Shown: positions 1-8,448, counted from the stretch's first letter. The stretch is 64,000 nucleotides of DNA from Wohlfahrtiimonas sp. G9077 (GCF_002252155.1 NZ_NEFD01000004.1:62001-126000), one strand, 5' to 3'. Program-made: numbers and translations. Notes: generated by a model not told the origin, from the letters alone.

Positions 1-422
1 TCTGCCAGCGCACGGCATACTTCAATATTGCCTAAATGACTGCCCATGATGAGCATGCCTTCGCGGTGATTGAGAATATCGCGACTCTCTTGACTGAGCA
101 CCACATCTTTGAGTTCGATTTTGCCGCACCAACAGAGCAATTTATCCAACAATGCTTGTCCAAAACTCATAAAATGGGCAAGGGAATGGCACTTTGGCAC
201 ATTCATTTGATGGGCGTTTGCATAATGACGAAGCACTGATAAATATTCGATTGATGCACGGCGAGCTGTTTTGCCAAAGAGCCAATAGAGCATCATCACC
301 GGCCATAAAATGACGGTGAAAAAGCCGCGCCCAAGGGCGCGCTCAATCCATAATAAAATGCGAATGCCAAGCAGTGCACCTTTCATTTCAGGTTGTTCGT
401 GCCAATCATGGGACTTAGCCAT
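1..422 (-). CDS. LpxL/HtrB-type acyltransferase of the aryl-polyene cluster (3' end beyond window)
   Basis: Only the first 140 residues are present; the gene runs off the left edge. Reading from the ATG at 422, the protein opens with MAKSHDWHEQPEMKGA, has a hydrophobic stretch around residues 30-48 (FFTVILWPVMMLYWLF), and near residue 127 carries SHLGNIE, which fits the HX4(D/E) catalytic motif of lipid A-type (LpxL/HtrB) acyltransferases. Its first 8 bases overlap the end of the upstream glycosyltransferase, so the two are probably translationally coupled. In APE clusters I recall a single glycosyltransferase-acyltransferase protein (ApeJ-like) at this position; here the two activities are separate ORFs. 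The role in acylating or anchoring the polyene lipid head is inferred from the cluster. Confidence 0.8.
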   Translation of the reverse strand, partial: MAKSHDWHEQPEMKGALLGIRILLWIERALGRGFFTVILWPVMMLYWLFGKTARRASIEYLSVLRHYANAHQMNVPKCHSLAHFMSFGQALLDKLLCWCGKIELKDVVLSQESRDILNHREGMLIMGSHLGNIEVCRALA

Positions 423-1155
423 GGAATTTTCTCCGAATCAAACAGGGCAAGCGTTTGAGCATGCCAAAGACTAAACGGGTGTGCATCCATGAGATCAGAA
501 CATTGTCTTTCAACATGCGAAAGTGCGAGATGCCATGTTCAGGATAGATCACGCGCGTTTGAATGAAAATCATGGGCACATGTTGCCAATACAGGCGCAC
601 TAAAATCTCAGTGTCAAAATCCATGTGCACCCCAATTTGTGAGGTTTCGATCACATACAGTGTCATGCCCACAGGATAGATGCGAAAACCGCACATGCTA
701 TCTTTGATGTCAAATGACAGCGTTTCCACCCAAACCCAAAAATGAGTAATGTAACGGGCATATAAGCGGCCTTTTGGAATGGAATCATCATAGATGGGTT
801 GCCCTGAGATCACAGCAGCAGGCTCTGCTTGGGAACGGGCGAGAAATTTTGGCACATCAGACAATTGATGCTGACCATCGCTGTCAATTTGAATGGCATG
901 GGTAAATCCCAATTGATCGGCAACCTCAAGCCCTGTGATCATCGCTTGCCCTTTGCCTTGATTATGTGTGTGATGATGTAAATGAATGCCATATTCATCT
1001 GCAATGGCTTGGAGGCGCGCTGTGTTTTCAGCATCTGAACCATCATTCACCACAATGATGGGGAGATTAAATGCGATTAAATCTGGCATCAATGGCAATA
1101 ATGCGGATGCGTGGTTATAACAGGGAATCACAAAACAAGATTGATGCGTGCTCAT
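415..1155 (-). CDS. Family 2 glycosyltransferase of the aryl-polyene cluster
   Basis: A 246-aa protein with a GT-A fold start (SCFVIPCYNHASAL), the nucleotide-binding segment VVNDGSD and the metal-binding DxD-type motif QIDSDGQHQ near residue 95. This is the dolichol-phosphate-mannose-synthase-like branch of GT2. It sits 3 bases downstream of the dehydratase and overlaps the acyltransferase by 8 bases, so it is inside the APE operon. It probably adds a sugar to the lipid part of the polyene; the sugar cannot be told from sequence. The ATG at 1155 follows an AAAGGA ribosome site that lies in the end of the preceding gene. Confidence 0.85.
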   Translation of the reverse strand: MSTHQSCFVIPCYNHASALLPLMPDLIAFNLPIIVVNDGSDAENTARLQAIADEYGIHLHHHTHNQGKGQAMITGLEVADQLGFTHAIQIDSDGQHQLSDVPKFLARSQAEPAAVISGQPIYDDSIPKGRLYARYITHFWVWVETLSFDIKDSMCGFRIYPVGMTLYVIETSQIGVHMDFDTEILVRLYWQHVPMIFIQTRVIYPEHGISHFRMLKDNVLISWMHTRLVFGMLKRLPCLIRRKFHG

Positions 1156-1158
1156 GGT

Positions 1159-1509
1159 TCATCCTTTGGGTTTGAGGCGAATTTTACCTTTGCTCTTGGT
1201 GGCATCGGCTTTAAATTCGAAAGTCAACAAGGCATCTGATGCCAAATCAATGGTGAGCGTAATCACATCATTCGGTATGATGGGCTGCTGAAATTTCACC
1301 TGTTGAATGCCATTGAATTGCAAATCATCGCGAATGAATTGGGCAAAGTAGTGCATCACCCAATCAATTTGGGCAACGCCCGCCAGTAATGGGAAGGTGT
1401 CAAAATGCCCTTGAAACCAAAATAGATCGGGTTCAATGGTGATTTGTAAAGTGACGTGTGTGCTCGAATGTTCTTGGCACACAACGGTATCGGCGAATTT
1501 TTTAATCAT
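1159..1509 (-). CDS. Hotdog-fold 3-hydroxyacyl-ACP dehydratase (ApeI/FabZ-like)
   Basis: A 116-aa single hotdog domain. The segment FWFQGHFDTFPLLAGVAQID contains the GHF and PLLAGVAQ elements of FabA/FabZ-type and APE dehydratases; the His of GHF is the expected catalytic residue. It would remove water from the 3-hydroxyacyl-ACP in each polyene elongation round. I chose the ATG at 1509 rather than the TTG at 1512 because AAGGAG is 7 bases upstream of the ATG. The gene overlaps the end of the ligase gene by 8 bases. Some members of this group are annotated as thioesterases, but the cluster context favours a dehydratase. Confidence 0.85.
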   Translation of the reverse strand: MIKKFADTVVCQEHSSTHVTLQITIEPDLFWFQGHFDTFPLLAGVAQIDWVMHYFAQFIRDDLQFNGIQQVKFQQPIIPNDVITLTIDLASDALLTFEFKADATKSKGKIRLKPKG

Positions 1510-2815
1510 CAAAGAGCTCCTTTAAATCATAGTGGCTCACTTTACCTTGTGCATTGACGGGCGCTTTGTCAATCAATCGCCAACGTTTTGGTAAGGCAAT
1601 CGGCTCAATATAAGCTTTGAGATGTGTGGTCAAATCGTGAATGACGCGTTGTGGATCATCGGGTTGCACCATCACCAACACGGCGCCCAAAATGGTACGC
1701 TGCTTGTGTGTTAAGGGCAATAGATGTGCTTGGCAATTGGGCAGATGCGCTTCAATTCGGGTTTCGATTTCCGTGAGGGAAATGCGCTTTTCCTCGATTT
1801 TGACAATGCGGTCGGTACGCCCAAGAAGCTCAAAACCATTGGAATGCATGGCAATGCGGTCATTGAGGGAAAAATCAGGCTCATCCATTAATGGTGAGTG
1901 AAGGCGCAATGTTTGATCTGCATTTTGCATGATCTGAATCCCGTCAAATGGCTGAAAAAGCGCATCGCAAATGGGCATTCGATGGGCGATCACGCAGGTT
2001 TCACTGCTGCCATAAATTTCAATGGGTGCACATTTTAATAACGCTTGGCAATCCTGGGCCGCCGATTTTGGTAAAGGGCCGCCGGCGGAGAAAATGTGTG
2101 TCATCTCAAGCGGGCTCACTAAGGTAGGATCTAAGCGCTTTAAAAATGCAGGGCTTGTGATGAAGGCGTAACGCCCATTGTGTGGCAATCCTGTCAGCGC
2201 TTCTTGATAAGTGATGGCGTGCATATGGACACAACCTTCATTGATCAAAGGCCAAAGGATGTTAAAGGTCAAGCCATATTGATGCAGCGGTGAGACCGTG
2301 GCAATCACATGAGTGCCTTTCATTATAGGCCATGTTTGATGCAGCAAAGCGCTCTCTTTGGCAAGCAGAGCCACGCGTTTTTTGATGCATTTGGCGATGC
2401 CGCTTGAGCCTGAGGTGAAAAAATGTACCCATTGATCATCGATGGGCGCTGAAAAATCGAGCGAGCAATCTTGCGTTGTGATTTGATTGAGATCCACACA
2501 AGGTGCATCTAAAGTCATGGGTAGGTCAGTGACGATAGCGTCGTAATGTTCGCGTTGTTCAGCCAATAATTTTTCACGGGTGTGCCCAAGAATGACGGGT
2601 GTTTTGCCAGCATACAATAGGGCAAAAAAGCATGCGGTGACCTCAAAACAATTGAGCGTGGCGATCACAAACCGCTGCTCAGGCATTGCACGCAAGTGTT
2701 GACTAAGGGTGGCGATGCGTGCTTTCAGATCACCGAATGAAAGCGTGCGCGCGCCATCGATGTAACGGATGGCTGCGGGATCGTGCTGTAAAAAGAGATT
2801 TTGATAATGCATCAT
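1502..2815 (-). CDS. AMP-forming acyl/aryl ligase (ApeH-like) of the aryl-polyene cluster
   Basis: An adenylate-forming enzyme of about 437 residues. The phosphate-binding loop reads FFTSGSSGIAKCIKKR, the A5-type motif is EIYGSSETC, and the hinge/A8 segment is LLGRTDRIVKIEEKRISL; a C-terminal lysine segment (APVNAQGKVSHYDLKE) carries the expected catalytic Lys. In APE pathways this enzyme activates 4-hydroxybenzoate-type starters for loading on an acyl carrier protein. The reading frame is open to 2848, but the ATG at 2815 overlaps the TGA of the upstream membrane-protein gene as ATGA, the coupling arrangement seen elsewhere in this operon, so I prefer it. Confidence 0.88.
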   Translation of the reverse strand: MMHYQNLFLQHDPAAIRYIDGARTLSFGDLKARIATLSQHLRAMPEQRFVIATLNCFEVTACFFALLYAGKTPVILGHTREKLLAEQREHYDAIVTDLPMTLDAPCVDLNQITTQDCSLDFSAPIDDQWVHFFTSGSSGIAKCIKKRVALLAKESALLHQTWPIMKGTHVIATVSPLHQYGLTFNILWPLINEGCVHMHAITYQEALTGLPHNGRYAFITSPAFLKRLDPTLVSPLEMTHIFSAGGPLPKSAAQDCQALLKCAPIEIYGSSETCVIAHRMPICDALFQPFDGIQIMQNADQTLRLHSPLMDEPDFSLNDRIAMHSNGFELLGRTDRIVKIEEKRISLTEIETRIEAHLPNCQAHLLPLTHKQRTILGAVLVMVQPDDPQRVIHDLTTHLKAYIEPIALPKRWRLIDKAPVNAQGKVSHYDLKELFDD

Positions 2816-3369
2816 GTTTTTGCCATGCATCGCTGACGCATACACCATTCGCCTAGGAATAAAACGCCCATTAAGCCATAGCTGATGAGCCCGTTATAAA
2901 GGGTCCAAATGGCAAAATTCATCTGTGTGGTGAGATATGCTAGAGCACCATTGAGAATGAAAAAGCCCATCCATACTTTTGTCACGGTGCGCGTATAAAT
3001 AATGCCTGCTTGTGGCAAATCTGGCGTTTGTAGCCGTGCAAGCCGCTCAATGATGGGCGGTGGCACATATAAAGAGCGCGTAAAAACTACAAGCATCACG
3101 CCATTGACCATCACAGGATAATAGAGCATCACATGCAAGGAGCGAAACACGAGCGCACACAGGCACAATACCAATGCAATCACCAAAATGAGGCGCATCA
3201 CCGATTTAAGCTCAGAGTGCTGTTGACTTAAAGTGAAATAGCGCACAGCAAAAATGAGCGCCATCACGCTCACCATGATTGGCAGCGGGATGTTGGCCAC
3301 GCCAAAAAATATGATGAGCGGGTACAGGGCGATCATGACAATGCTCAAGGGTGTGAGCAAAGCTGTCAA
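2812..3369 (-). CDS. COG4648-type integral membrane protein of the aryl-polyene cluster
   Basis: A multi-pass membrane protein of about 185 residues with roughly five or six hydrophobic segments (for example IVMIALYPLIIFFGVANI, LILVIALVLCLCALVF and VWMGFFILNGALAYL). It resembles the uncharacterised membrane proteins found between the acyl carrier proteins and the ligase of APE clusters (ApeG position). The frame is open back to 3462 inside the carrier-protein gene, but a TTG at 3369, 11 bases after the carrier-protein stop and preceded by GAGG, looks like the true start; an ATG at 3408 is the alternative. No catalytic motif is visible. Confidence 0.75.
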   Translation of the reverse strand: MTALLTPLSIVMIALYPLIIFFGVANIPLPIMVSVMALIFAVRYFTLSQQHSELKSVMRLILVIALVLCLCALVFRSLHVMLYYPVMVNGVMLVVFTRSLYVPPPIIERLARLQTPDLPQAGIIYTRTVTKVWMGFFILNGALAYLTTQMNFAIWTLYNGLISYGLMGVLFLGEWCMRQRCMAKT

Positions 3370-3379
3370 TGTGTGGCCT

Positions 3380-3625
3380 CTAGTCTTTGAGGATGTTTTC
3401 AATGACATCCACCACATCATTGACAGTGCGCACTTGTTTAAAGACGCTGGGCTCAATGTCACGTTTCAGTACTTTGCGCAGTTGCACCACTAAATCCACC
3501 GCATCGATGCTGTCTAAATCAAGTTCTGTATATAAATTAGAATCTAAACGGATATCTTCAGGTGGAATTTCAAACAATTCTGAAATGATGCTGACGATTT
3601 GGGCATAGATTTGATCGCGGGTCAT
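3380..3625 (-). CDS. Acyl carrier protein 2 of the aryl-polyene cluster
   Basis: An 81-aa acyl carrier protein. The helix-II signature ELDLDSIDAVDLV holds the serine (DSID) that takes the 4'-phosphopantetheine arm. The start is the ATG at 3625, preceded by AAGGAA; the open frame to 3721 would add a hydrophobic stretch not typical of carrier proteins and overlaps the other carrier gene. It lies 1 base after the first carrier-protein gene. Having two consecutive carriers is characteristic of APE clusters (ApeE and ApeF). No phosphopantetheinyl transferase gene is in the window. Confidence 0.92.
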   Translation of the reverse strand: MTRDQIYAQIVSIISELFEIPPEDIRLDSNLYTELDLDSIDAVDLVVQLRKVLKRDIEPSVFKQVRTVNDVVDVIENILKD

Positions 3626-3626
3626 G

Positions 3627-3887
3627 CTAGGGTTCCTTGTGATGAGAAGCAATGTAATCGGCAAGTGTTGCAACAGAAGCAAAGTAAGCTTTGTTATCTT
3701 CTGTATTGCTCGATAACACAATGTTGAAATGATTTTTAATGGCTAAACCAAGTTCTAAGGCATCGATGGAATCTAAACCTAAGCCTTCGTTAAAAAGTGG
3801 GGCATTTGTGTCGATGTCATCAATGGTCATGCCCTCTAAATTCAGAGAGTCGATGATCAGTTGTTTAATTTGGTCATGAAGGCTCAT
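3627..3887 (-). CDS. Acyl carrier protein 1 of the aryl-polyene cluster
   Basis: An 86-aa acyl carrier protein with the phosphopantetheine site GLGLDSIDALELGL. It starts with an ATG at 3887 that overlaps the end of the upstream acyltransferase by 4 bases (ATGA type). It is distinct in sequence from the second carrier immediately downstream, so the pair is unlikely to be a recent duplication; in the described APE systems the two carriers have separate roles in starter loading and elongation. Confidence 0.92.
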   Translation of the reverse strand: MSLHDQIKQLIIDSLNLEGMTIDDIDTNAPLFNEGLGLDSIDALELGLAIKNHFNIVLSSNTEDNKAYFASVATLADYIASHHKEP

Positions 3888-4672
3888 GTGTTGTCCTTTT
3901 GTGATTGTTGTAGGTTGTGTTGCAATTTTTGGGTTAAATCATCTGTCAATTGACGCGATTGATAGCTTAAACGATGTTTTGAATTTAAATACGTACAAAT
4001 ATTTATCTTCTCTTGTACTTTAATGATGAAGGTGGGTTGCATGGGTGGCACTTGATACCATTTGAGCTCTTTTGTGAGCATCGGTTGGTCAAGGTCAATG
4101 CTCACTAAACGAATGTCTTTTTGAGTGCGAAGGGCAATGTTTGCCGCCCCGCGTTGTAAACGAAGGGGTTCGCCTGCGGTGGTGCGCGTGCCTTCTGGAA
4201 AAATCAGCAATTTATCTTGTGGGCTGAGTTTTTCCTCACACAATGCAATGAAGCCTTCGGTGTCATCATTAGGAATGTAATCGACAGCGCCAATGACGCC
4301 CTTCATAAAGATGTTCTCTAACAGTTTTTTCTTCACAATGCAGCTACAGTGATCAATGCGGGAGGCTAAAAAGACATAATCTAAAATGCTTGGATGATTG
4401 GCCACCACAATCACATTTTGATCTTCGTTGAGCATCTCAAAGCCTTCAAAGCGGTATTGAAACACGCGAAAGGTTTTTAACCACCATAAAAAGGCACGAA
4501 ATGTGCGCCCAATAGCTTTTTGTGCAAAGCATTTGCGGCGCTCTTGATCACGTTCGATCAGATGATACAGCGGGAAAATGATCATCGATAGGATCAATCC
4601 GCCAATGCCAAAGAGGGCAAAGGCTGCACCTGTCATGGTGATGCGCCAAATGCGATTGAGTTGGTGGTACAT
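3884..4672 (-). CDS. 1-acyl-glycerol-phosphate (PlsC-type) acyltransferase of the aryl-polyene cluster
   Basis: A lysophospholipid acyltransferase-family protein of 262 residues. It has an N-terminal membrane segment (TGAAFALFGIGGLILSMIIF), the NHxxxxD motif as ANHPSILDYV, and the second block LLIFPEGTRTT. The start is the ATG at 4672, which shares a base with the TAA of the upstream gene (TAATG). In APE clusters (ApeD-like) it is thought to help build the membrane-anchoring lipid; the acyl acceptor is not predictable here. Confidence 0.87.
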   Translation of the reverse strand: MYHQLNRIWRITMTGAAFALFGIGGLILSMIIFPLYHLIERDQERRKCFAQKAIGRTFRAFLWWLKTFRVFQYRFEGFEMLNEDQNVIVVANHPSILDYVFLASRIDHCSCIVKKKLLENIFMKGVIGAVDYIPNDDTEGFIALCEEKLSPQDKLLIFPEGTRTTAGEPLRLQRGAANIALRTQKDIRLVSIDLDQPMLTKELKWYQVPPMQPTFIIKVQEKINICTYLNSKHRLSYQSRQLTDDLTQKLQHNLQQSQKDNT

Positions 4673-5358
4673 TATGCTTGGCTCTGAATGTGGCAGGTGA
4701 GTTTTTGCCCACGCAAGGTGATGTTGGTTGGATCGGCTTGCCAATCTCGCCAAAACATCAGCGGCAAAGGTTCAGTGAGCGTTTGTTGTTCACTGTGTGT
4801 GCAGTTGATGGCGTATGATGAGCCTTTGCTGAACACCATGGCAACAGCATAAGCAGGCGTTAAGGTTGCACCATAGGTTTCATAAAAACTGGGTACTTCG
4901 CCATCAAAAGCAATCAAGGCAATGCGATGATGTCCGCTGTGTTGTAAGGCCATCACTTCATAGAGTGCATGAATGAAGCCATCTTTACCGCCCGCGATCG
5001 AGGTCACTTCAATCGGTGATTGTGTCAAAATGGTGGCCAATCCTGCAGCTGTGTTGTGCACACTCATGGAGAAATCAGTAGGAGAAACACCTTCACCTTG
5101 TGCAATGTGTTTGATCACATTAAAGCTGCGTTCAAGTTCACCATGTTCACTTAAAAAAATGGCGGCATCCACTTTGGTGCTTTTTAAGGTTCTGATAAAA
5201 ACCTCACATGCTAATTTAGCCGCAAGACTCATACGTCGCGCTTGCATCATCGGAATGCTTGGCGTTTTAGGGTAGTCAAATGGGGCAGTAGGCGCGCCAT
5301 CGACAGGCTCATTTGCCGTCAATCCTTCGATGTGAGAAATGTCAGTGTGAAATTGCAT
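4672..5358 (-). CDS. Beta-ketoacyl-synthase-like chain-length factor (ApeC-like)
   Basis: A 228-aa protein matching only the N-terminal ketosynthase region of the thiolase fold. Where an active ketosynthase has its nucleophilic cysteine, this protein has FSMSVHNTAAGLAT near residues 96-109, so the catalytic Cys is absent. That agrees with a chain-length-factor role, partnering a true ketosynthase (ApeO-like) that is not in this window. It is the first gene of the leftward APE operon; the promoter should lie in the 103-base gap to the divergent methyltransferase. The short length is usual for this group. Confidence 0.82.
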   Translation of the reverse strand: MQFHTDISHIEGLTANEPVDGAPTAPFDYPKTPSIPMMQARRMSLAAKLACEVFIRTLKSTKVDAAIFLSEHGELERSFNVIKHIAQGEGVSPTDFSMSVHNTAAGLATILTQSPIEVTSIAGGKDGFIHALYEVMALQHSGHHRIALIAFDGEVPSFYETYGATLTPAYAVAMVFSKGSSYAINCTHSEQQTLTEPLPLMFWRDWQADPTNITLRGQKLTCHIQSQA

Positions 5359-5390
5359 GTGCTTAATTTATCAGAGAAATCGAGTGCGGT

Positions 5391-5422
5391 ATTATACAAA
5401 ATAATTATTTAATTGCTAGAAT
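5391..5422. promoter_or_regulatory. Divergent promoter region, APE operon and methyltransferase
   Basis: In the AT-rich gap a leftward -10 TATAAT is read on the minus strand (5396-5391), ahead of the APE operon. For the rightward gene there is an extended -10, TGC followed by TAGAAT at 5417-5422. The -35 elements are weak in both directions, which may mean an activator is needed. Prediction by eye only. Confidence 0.4.
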
Positions 5423-5461
5423 GCATTTTTTCAATGATTGATCCGAGCGAAGGGGCAAATT

Positions 5462-6526
5462 GTGCCATCAGATTTTTATAATAAAGACTCATTAAATGCA
5501 TTAGAAGCCATTACATTAGCACAGCGCATTACCTTTGCGCCCATGATTTTCCAAGCGGCGGTTTGTTTGCGTGATTTTGGCATTTTAGCCCATTTAGATG
5601 CAGCAAAAAAAAATGGGTTAACCTTGCGTGAGATCGTCGATCAAGGATCATTGAGTGAATATTCTGTCAGTGTTTTGCTCGACATGGGGTTGAGCTGTTC
5701 AATCGTTTATCAGCAAGATGCCCGTTTTTATTTAGCCAAAACTGGACATTTTTTACTGCACGATGAGATGACGCGCATCAACATGGATTTCACGCGAGAC
5801 ATCTGTTATGACGGCTTATCCCATTTAAAAGCATCTTTAATCAGCAATACCCCACAAGGCTTAAAATCGCTCGGTAACTTTGAGCATTTTTATCGCCATT
5901 TAAAAGATCTGACACCCACGCAGCAAAAGAGCTGGTTCGAGTATGATCATTTTTACTCAGATGGTGCCTTTGATGCCGCCCTTAATGTGGTGCTCGCTGA
6001 ATCACCTGCCCACATTTATGACATTGGTGGTAATACAGGGAAATTTTCCATGGCGTGTTGTCAAAAGAGTGCAGATGTACACATGACGATTCTAGATTTA
6101 CCCGAGCAAGTGGGGCTTGCCACTGAAAACATTGTGGCAGCGGGTTTATCTGATCGCATTGACACACATTCATTGAACATTCTCACCGCGAAGGATTTGC
6201 CAAATGCTGCAGATCTCTATTGGATGAGTCAGTTTTTAGATTGCTTCAGTGGCGAGGAGATTGTTCGCATTTTATCCCTCATCAAAGCAACGAAAGCACC
6301 CACGGCAAAAGTGTGTATTTTGGAGATTTTTTGGGATCAACAGCGCTTTGAAGCCGCGGCCTTTAGCTTAAATGCATCCTCTTTATACTTTACGGCAATC
6401 GCCAATGGCAACAGTCGCTTTTATGATTCTGAAGTATTTAAATCTTATATTGAGGCAGCAGGGCTGAGCATTGTTAAAGAGGTCAATGGCATTGGCCCGT
6501 ATCACACATTATTGATGTGTGAGTGA
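5462..6526 (+). CDS. SAM-dependent methyltransferase, divergent to the aryl-polyene operon
   Basis: A protein of about 354 residues in the O-methyltransferase family 2 layout: an N-terminal helical dimerisation region (LAQRITFAPMIFQAAVCL) followed by a Rossmann domain with the SAM-binding motif IYDIGGNTGKFS and the acidic end-of-strand motif MTILDLPEQV. I prefer the GTG at 5462 because AAGGGG is 6 bases upstream; a TTG at 5438 is an alternative. A methyltransferase at the head of the cluster is typical of APE loci, where the aryl head is methylated; that role is inferred from position. It ends directly against the convergent HAD gene, with no gap. Confidence 0.8.
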   Translation: MPSDFYNKDSLNALEAITLAQRITFAPMIFQAAVCLRDFGILAHLDAAKKNGLTLREIVDQGSLSEYSVSVLLDMGLSCSIVYQQDARFYLAKTGHFLLHDEMTRINMDFTRDICYDGLSHLKASLISNTPQGLKSLGNFEHFYRHLKDLTPTQQKSWFEYDHFYSDGAFDAALNVVLAESPAHIYDIGGNTGKFSMACCQKSADVHMTILDLPEQVGLATENIVAAGLSDRIDTHSLNILTAKDLPNAADLYWMSQFLDCFSGEEIVRILSLIKATKAPTAKVCILEIFWDQQRFEAAAFSLNASSLYFTAIANGNSRFYDSEVFKSYIEAAGLSIVKEVNGIGPYHTLLMCE

Positions 6527-7240
6527 TCAGCAATACTCTAAAATAGTTTGTGCCACATGCGTACTGTCAATTGTGCGCGTGGCACAGGCAGCGGCTTTAG
6601 GATGTGTGCCCACACAAATGCTTTCGCAGGCATGTTCAAAGAGGCTAATGTCATTGGCATCATTCCCAAAGGCAATGAATTCATCAATGCCGAGGGCTTG
6701 CACGCCACGATATTTCGTAATGCCAGCGGGGCTGATGTCAATCAACGCTTCATTGTGATAAATGTGCGCTTCAACGGGCAATGTCGCGATGGCTTGTAAA
6801 ATCTCAGGGTGATCAGTCATCATCACAAGCTTAATGATGCTGGGCAATGAGCGATAGGTTGTGTGATTGCGGGCAAGTTTGAGTTCATCAACTTTGCCAA
6901 AAATATGGTGATCATGAGCACCTGTGTAGGCATAATCCCATTCGCTGTCGGCTAAATAATCAATGGGATAATGGTCTAAAAGCTGTGCAAGTGGTGAGAA
7001 ATCTTCAAAGCAAGTAGCGGTTGTGACATTACCTGTTTTAACCAATGCACCATTGCCGCCCACTAAATTTAGCTCGCGCATCCATGTTGGAATCACAGGA
7101 TAAATGTCTCGAATCGGCCGAGCAGATGCGATGGTTAATGTATGCGTTTCATTGAGGGCTTTGAGGGCAGCGTCAATCTCACTTGATAATGGCATGCCCT
7201 TAAAGCAGAGCGTGCCATCTAAATCAAAAACAAACTGCAT
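6527..7240 (-). CDS. HAD-superfamily (Cof-type) phosphatase
   Basis: A 237-aa HAD hydrolase with the nucleophile motif VFDLDGTLC at the N-terminus, motif II TIASARP near residue 37, and the C-terminal metal motif FGNDANDISLFEHA. The cap position, between motifs II and III, places it in the Cof/IIB class, which act on sugar phosphates and similar small phosphate esters; the substrate cannot be assigned. Its ATG shares one base with the stop of the 68-aa gene upstream, so they are co-translated. Confidence 0.85.
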   Translation of the reverse strand: MQFVFDLDGTLCFKGMPLSSEIDAALKALNETHTLTIASARPIRDIYPVIPTWMRELNLVGGNGALVKTGNVTTATCFEDFSPLAQLLDHYPIDYLADSEWDYAYTGAHDHHIFGKVDELKLARNHTTYRSLPSIIKLVMMTDHPEILQAIATLPVEAHIYHNEALIDISPAGITKYRGVQALGIDEFIAFGNDANDISLFEHACESICVGTHPKAAACATRTIDSTHVAQTILEYC

Positions 7241-7446
7241 TATTTTTCAAGCAATTGATAGTGAAGCGTTGCTGTATCACTTTTGCGATAGAAGATAAAA
7301 GGGGTTTGATACGATTTTAAAAATGCGGTGCGCTCAGCTTCTGTGTCAAACCAGCGCTCTGCGGTAAAATCGGCGCCGAGTAAGTGTTCGGCATTCAATG
7401 GATTGTTTTCTGGCAGCGTCATGCGAACGCCATATTTTTGACTCAT
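7240..7446 (-). CDS. Small uncharacterised protein (68 aa)
   Basis: I do not recognise this protein. It is 68 residues, mixed charged and aromatic, with no signal peptide, membrane segment or cysteine. It starts at an ATG preceded by a good AGAGGAG site 6 bases upstream and ends with a one-base overlap into the HAD gene, which argues that it is real and expressed. It lies 24 bases downstream of moaA on the same strand, so the three may form an operon. Confidence 0.65.
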   Translation of the reverse strand: MSQKYGVRMTLPENNPLNAEHLLGADFTAERWFDTEAERTAFLKSYQTPFIFYRKSDTATLHYQLLEK

Positions 7447-7470
7447 ACAAAACTCCTCTTTAATGATGGA

Positions 7471-8448
7471 TTAACCGCCCGTCATGGACATGAAACGTGC
7501 GATTTTGCCTTTATCTTCGACAAACTCATGCTTTTCTGGTTTCAGATCAATGGCTTTGCGAATCGCATGCTTAATCGATTCATCGGTGCAATCAGGCGAG
7601 CGCACCAAATCACGCAATGCATATTGTTCATTTTGCCCAAGACACATATATAAGGTGCCATCGACAGAGAGACGCACGCGGTTACACGTTTCACAAAAGT
7701 GCTGTGAGATCGGTGTGATTAAGCCCAAGGTGAATTTGCCATCTTTAGATTGCCAATAACGAGCAGGGCCACCGCCACGCACTTGCATGGATTCAACGAG
7801 ATCATATTTATGATAAATCTCTTTGAGAAAATCAGAAAGATTTTTACCCTGTGTATTGCGTCCGGTATCGCCCATGGGCATCACTTCGATCATGCGTAAA
7901 ATGAAACCATGTTCGATGCAAAATGCGATCATCGGCTCAATCTGATTATCATTGAGATTGAGCATTGGCACCATATTGATTTTGATCTGTTTAAAGCCTG
8001 CATTTTTTGCGGCCATGATGCCATTGTAGACTTTATTAAAGCAGTTGAGTCCTGTGATCTCTTTGATCACCGATGTGGTTAAACCATCTAGGCTGATGTT
8101 TAAGCGATCAAGGCCTGCCTCTTTTAAAGCCACGGCATGTTTTTCTAATTGGGTGGCGTTGGTGGTCATCGAGAGATCTTCAACGCCATCAATGGCTTTA
8201 ATGGAAGCCACAAGTTTAGGGAGATCTTTACGCAATAAAGGCTCGCCGCCCGTTAAGCGAAAGCGCTTGACCCCAAGCTCTGTAAAGTTACGAATGATGC
8301 GCGTCAGCTCATCAAAGGTCAACCAGTTTTGCGGTACCTCAAAGTCGCGAAATCCCTCAGGAATACAGTAAGTGCAACGTAAATCGCACTTATCGGTGAC
8401 GGAAACTCGCACATAATCGATTGTACGGCCAAACTGATCAACTAACAT
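7471..8448 (-). CDS. moaA: GTP 3',8-cyclase MoaA (molybdenum cofactor biosynthesis)
   Basis: A 325-aa radical-SAM enzyme. The N-terminal cluster motif is TDKCDLRCTYC (CxxxCxxC), the glycine-rich SAM segment is RLTGGEPLLRKD, and the C-terminal second cluster is suggested by FCETCNRVRLSVDGTLYMCLG. The protein ends in GG, as MoaA does, where the C-terminal tail is required for activity. It converts GTP to the 3',8-cyclo precursor of pyranopterin. No moaC, moaD, moaE or moeA is adjacent, so the rest of the pathway must be elsewhere. Confidence 0.95.
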   Translation of the reverse strand: MLVDQFGRTIDYVRVSVTDKCDLRCTYCIPEGFRDFEVPQNWLTFDELTRIIRNFTELGVKRFRLTGGEPLLRKDLPKLVASIKAIDGVEDLSMTTNATQLEKHAVALKEAGLDRLNISLDGLTTSVIKEITGLNCFNKVYNGIMAAKNAGFKQIKINMVPMLNLNDNQIEPMIAFCIEHGFILRMIEVMPMGDTGRNTQGKNLSDFLKEIYHKYDLVESMQVRGGGPARYWQSKDGKFTLGLITPISQHFCETCNRVRLSVDGTLYMCLGQNEQYALRDLVRSPDCTDESIKHAIRKAIDLKPEKHEFVEDKGKIARFMSMTGG

